Shown here: positions 61,601-63,227 of the stretch, piece by piece
Layout: every line of letters begins with the position of its first letter
Position numbering within the stretch: the first letter of the stretch is position 1
Assembly (NCBI GenBank): GCA_946479505.1
Contig: CAMLGC010000011.1
Span: 1 to 63,227, forward strand
Direction: 5' to 3'
DNA from: an uncultured Sphingomonadaceae bacterium
GTDB taxonomy: Bacteria > Pseudomonadota > Alphaproteobacteria > Sphingomonadales > Sphingomonadaceae
DNA length: 63,227 nucleotides
Position numbers and translations under genes: made by a program
The notes under the pieces: generated by a model
What the model was told of the DNA's origin: nothing
The model's input: the letters and a program-made list of their open reading frames with translations, nothing else
Databases searched by the model: none

Positions 61601-61925
61601 GCTGGCGGTCGAAATAGATGTCGGTGGAATCGTCGAAAATCACGGTGACCTGGCTGAAGCCGTTGCGCGAGATCGAGCGCGTGCTTTCCAGCCCCGGAAT
61701 GCCCGCAAGCGCGGTTTCGACCGGGAAAGTCACCAGCTTTTCCATGTTGACCGGCGACAGCGCTGGCGCGACCGTGTTGATCTGCACCTGTTTGTTGGTG
61801 ATGTCCGGCACTGCGTCGATCGGCAGGCGCTGGAGCTGATAGAGCCCAAACGCGGCCAGCGCGGCGGTGATGAAGAGAATGAGATACCGGTTGCGGACCG
61901 ATAGGTCGATAAGCTTGGCTAGCAT
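58692..61925 (-). CDS. czcA: CzcA-type heavy-metal RND efflux pump
   Basis: 1077 residues from ATG 61925. First helix VRNRYLILFITAALAAFGLYQL; DFGLIVDGTVIIVEN at residues 424-437 carries Asp424, Asp430 and Glu437, spaced as the proton/metal relay of CzcA. Twelve membrane helices and two large periplasmic loops are present. HME-RND pumps move Zn, Cd, Co or Ni from the periplasm across the outer membrane with CzcB and CzcC. The gene is intact; the ion cannot be read from sequence alone. Confidence 0.94.
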   Translation of the reverse strand: MLAKLIDLSVRNRYLILFITAALAAFGLYQLQRLPIDAVPDITNKQVQINTVAPALSPVNMEKLVTFPVETALAGIPGLESTRSISRNGFSQVTVIFDDSTDIYFDRQQVAERLNALGDQLPAGVQPTMGPVSTGLGEVLMWSIRYADPGKTKVVDGKPGLQSDGSYLTPEGNRLTTEVAKAAYLRTVQDWIVALQMRTVPGIAGIDSIGGYEKQYLVQPDPARLASYGISFTELAEALERNNVAVGANYINRGGEAFLARVDARITGIDQIGNAVVANREGVPVRVRDVADVTIGGDLRTGAASQNGEQAVIGTALMLLGENSRTVARDAGERLEEIKTSLPPDIRLEVVLDRSQLVNATIETIQKNLTEGALLVIASLFLLLGNIRAAIITALVIPFSFLLMAIGMNELNVPGNLMSLGALDFGLIVDGTVIIVENFLRRMAERQEHEGRLLNVGERLEEVSGSVKEMIRPSLFGQAIIFMVFAPLLTFQGVEGKTFSPMAITVMLALAGAFVLSLTFVPAMLAVLIRGRVAEKEVKIIAWAKERYARGLPKAMARPWATIGIGVGVFALSAVAFQFIGSEFIPRLDEKNLAVSALRIPSTSIEQSLDMQRKVERVISSFPQVQYVFSKTGTAEVASDPMPPNQSDGFVILKPQEEWPDPDLPKEELIEQMSAKLETLVGNSYEFTQPIEMRFNELISGVRGDVAIKLYGDDLDQMTSTATEIGNVLRSIDGSADVRVEQTGGFPTLDFQFDRTAIAGLGLSVEEVADTVSAALGGKEAGVVFEGDRRFDIVVRMPDATRENIDAIGAIPIALPESMSGASATVPLRQLVNFEETDGLNQISRESGKRRVVIQTNVRGRDVGTFVAEAQAKIRDQVTLPTGTYLEWGGQFESLQSASRRMAIVIPIVAVMIFVLLFMALESAAMAAAIFAIVPLAISGGVFALLLSGQLFSVSAAVGFIVLFGVSVLNGLVMMTSIQARLRSGMELNAAIEGGAMERFRSVLMTAIVPSLGFVPMAIAHGTGAEVQKPLAITVIGGLITATILTLFVLPAVSKLVLGRQAKRERIDADAVPVPAQ

Positions 61926-61950
61926 GTGCCGTGTCTCCTGAACCGGTCCG

Positions 61951-63099
61951 TCATTCTTCCTCGCCCGAGCCCTTTTCGAGCTCGGCCTTGAGAAGGAAGG
62001 CGTTCTTGCCGGCGATCACCTCGCCGGGTCGAAGACCATTCAGAATCTGCGCTGCCGCGCTGGTGCGCTCGCCCAGTTCGACGGAGCGCACCCCAAAGCC
62101 TTTGGGCGTGCGGACGAACACGACGTCTCGTCCGCCCACCGATTGCACTGCCTCGGCCGGGACCGACACGCCCTCGCCGTCATTGCCTGCATCGACAATC
62201 CTGGCGCGGATGAATTGGCCGGCGGTCAGCGTGCTGCCGCCGCTGGTTGGGGTGAGCACCACCTGAATCGTGCGGCTTTCCGGATCTGCGGACGGTGTCA
62301 CGGAGCGAACCCGCGCGCTGATCTCGTTCCCCTCCGCTTCGATGACAGCCGGCGCGCCCGGCTTGATGTGCGCGCCTTCGGAAACCGGCACCGACACTTC
62401 CGCCTGGACGACGCTCGGATCGGCGATGCGGAACAGCTCGGTCTCTGCGGAGACGTAGCTGCCAAGGAGCGCCGGAGCGGCCGTGACACGCCCGCTGATC
62501 GGCGAGCGCACCGAGATGAAGCGGCCGCTGACGCCCGCCGCTTCGGCAGCACCGCTCGCGCCTGCTGCTTGCGCTGCCGCGGCCTCATAGTCGGCCCGCG
62601 CCGCCTCGAGGTCGGCACGAGCCGTCACCTTCGCTTCGTAGAGCGTGCGCTCGCGTTCGTAATTGGCCTTGGCCTGCGCAGCGCGTGCCTGCGCTGCACG
62701 CAGGTCGCCCGAAATCGTCGCAGCTTCGCGGCTTTCGATCGTCGCAACGCGTTCGCCGCGCGCGACCGGATCGCCGATCTGCTTGTAGATCCGGGTGATC
62801 CGCCCGTCGGCCCCGGCCGTCAGCACGGCAAGACCGCTCGGCGGCGCCTCGACTGATCCCTGTGCGATGATCTCGGACCCGAACCCAGCGTCACCCACCT
62901 TGAACAGCCCGATCTCAGCCGTCTTGATGCGGTCGGCGCTCATCTCGATACTGCTCGGCGGTGCAGCCTCTGCGTCGGGTGAGGCAGGGGCAGCTTGTTC
63001 ACCGCTGGGTGCGCTGTCCCCTCCGTCCAGCAGGAGATAGCCAGTGCCGCCGCCAACCAGCACGATTGCCGCCGCGGCGGCCAGATATTTGCGATTCAT
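61951..63099 (-). CDS. czcB: CzcB-type periplasmic adaptor
   Basis: 382 residues from ATG 63099, preferred over ATG 63117 because AAGGA lies at good distance. Membrane anchor KYLAAAAAIVLVGGGTGYLLL, then the HlyD/MFP pattern (VLTAGADGRITRIYKQIGDPVARGERVATIES), a coiled-coil hairpin rich in Ala/Glu/Arg (AAQARAAQAKANYERERTLYEAK) and the barrel-sandwich and membrane-proximal domains (VQAEVSVPVSEGAHIKPG; RIVDAGNDGEGVSVPAEAV). It links CzcA to the outer-membrane factor. Confidence 0.93.
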   Translation of the reverse strand: MNRKYLAAAAAIVLVGGGTGYLLLDGGDSAPSGEQAAPASPDAEAAPPSSIEMSADRIKTAEIGLFKVGDAGFGSEIIAQGSVEAPPSGLAVLTAGADGRITRIYKQIGDPVARGERVATIESREAATISGDLRAAQARAAQAKANYERERTLYEAKVTARADLEAARADYEAAAAQAAGASGAAEAAGVSGRFISVRSPISGRVTAAPALLGSYVSAETELFRIADPSVVQAEVSVPVSEGAHIKPGAPAVIEAEGNEISARVRSVTPSADPESRTIQVVLTPTSGGSTLTAGQFIRARIVDAGNDGEGVSVPAEAVQSVGGRDVVFVRTPKGFGVRSVELGERTSAAAQILNGLRPGEVIAGKNAFLLKAELEKGSGEEE

Positions 63100-63113
63100 G
63101 GTGGTAAAATCCT

Positions 63114-63227
63114 TCATTGTGCCGTCGCCGCCTGGCGTGCGAGCCGGGCTTCGGCCTCCGCACGGGCGCGACGCGCGTCGATCAGTTCGGATTGGGTGAG
63201 CGCGTAAGCCTGCTGCGCATCGAGCAG
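63114..63227 (-). CDS. czcC: CzcC-like outer-membrane efflux protein, C-terminal end only
   Basis: The frame is open to the window edge and ends at TGA 63116-63114, overlapping the alternative czcB start. The 37 visible residues (LLDAQQAYALTQSELIDAR..., ending AATAQ) match the last helix of TolC-like outer-membrane factors. Order czcC-czcB-czcA is the classic one, which supports the call. Confidence 0.75.
   Translation of the reverse strand: MLDAQQAYALTQSELIDARRARAEAEARLARQAATAQ

Noticed and set aside
1..63227. Search for integrase, tRNA-type attachment sites, transposases and rRNA or tRNA genes
   Set aside because: None could be supported, so no boundaries of the element are called within the window.

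Overview
The window is a dense, GC-rich segment of a conjugative mobile element from an alphaproteobacterium, most likely a sphingomonad (Sphingomonas, Sphingobium, Novosphingobium or Sphingopyxis). This rests on the RlxS/TraG/CopG and P-type Trb transfer genes, a RepA-type initiator, DUF736/DUF2840/DUF2285/DUF6499 proteins, an alphaproteobacterial GTTC-N7-GTTC LexA box, and a lasso-peptide cluster with an isopeptidase and TonB receptor. No integrase, att site, tRNA, rRNA, IS transposase or CRISPR array was seen, so the ends of the element lie outside.

Layout. (1) 1-11.2 kb: maintenance and regulation genes (strawberry-notch helicase, Toprim/DUF7146 protein, DUF2493 protein, a MucR-like regulator without Cys ligands, an HU/IHF protein, two DUF736 proteins, a DmeF-type metal exporter), several behind long structured leaders. 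(2) 11.3-21.1 kb: a DUF6499-DUF2285 gene split by a +1 frameshift (FseA-like), a small HTH protein (RdfS-like candidate), RepA followed by a DnaA box and three iterons, then DUF2840, TraF, DUF736, lytic transglycosylase, RlxS relaxase, TraG coupling protein and a CopG-like protein. (3) 21.2-33.5 kb: an orphan LuxR, a LexA-controlled imuA-imuB-dnaE2 mutasome, two divergent SRAP genes sharing a LexA box, a luxI-phyH-gntR operon, an EexN lipoprotein, VapBC-like toxin-antitoxin genes and an MNT-HEPN protein. (4) 33.9-42.8 kb: a lasso-peptide system (ECF sigma factor, FecR, TonB receptor, isopeptidase; convergent precursor, B and C genes). (5) 43.2-52.7 kb, minus strand: trbB-C-D-E-J-K-L-F-G-I plus DUF2274. 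(6) 53.1-63.2 kb: a TraA remnant, then a lead/cadmium-type module (MerR regulator, two cation transporters, cytochrome c-FTR1 permease) and czcC-czcB-czcA-DUF190-czcD.

How it may fit together. A quorum circuit (LuxI, LuxR) seems to share the element with an excision activator split by a frameshift. An exact 20-bp repeat lies upstream of both luxI and the DUF6499-DUF2285 gene. This resembles ICEMlSymR7A of Mesorhizobium, where quorum sensing drives FseA, which is made by +1 frameshifting, but here it would carry a PhyH dioxygenase next to luxI and an RBS-masking hairpin on luxI. The trb operon is inverted relative to traG-copG, which suggests a roughly 31.6-kb inversion or a composite insertion. 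The lasso precursor was found by translating between annotated frames; its predicted 22-residue core starts GGGFQVLD and ends PLAGISDD.

All assignments come from reading the sequence; no database search was run.
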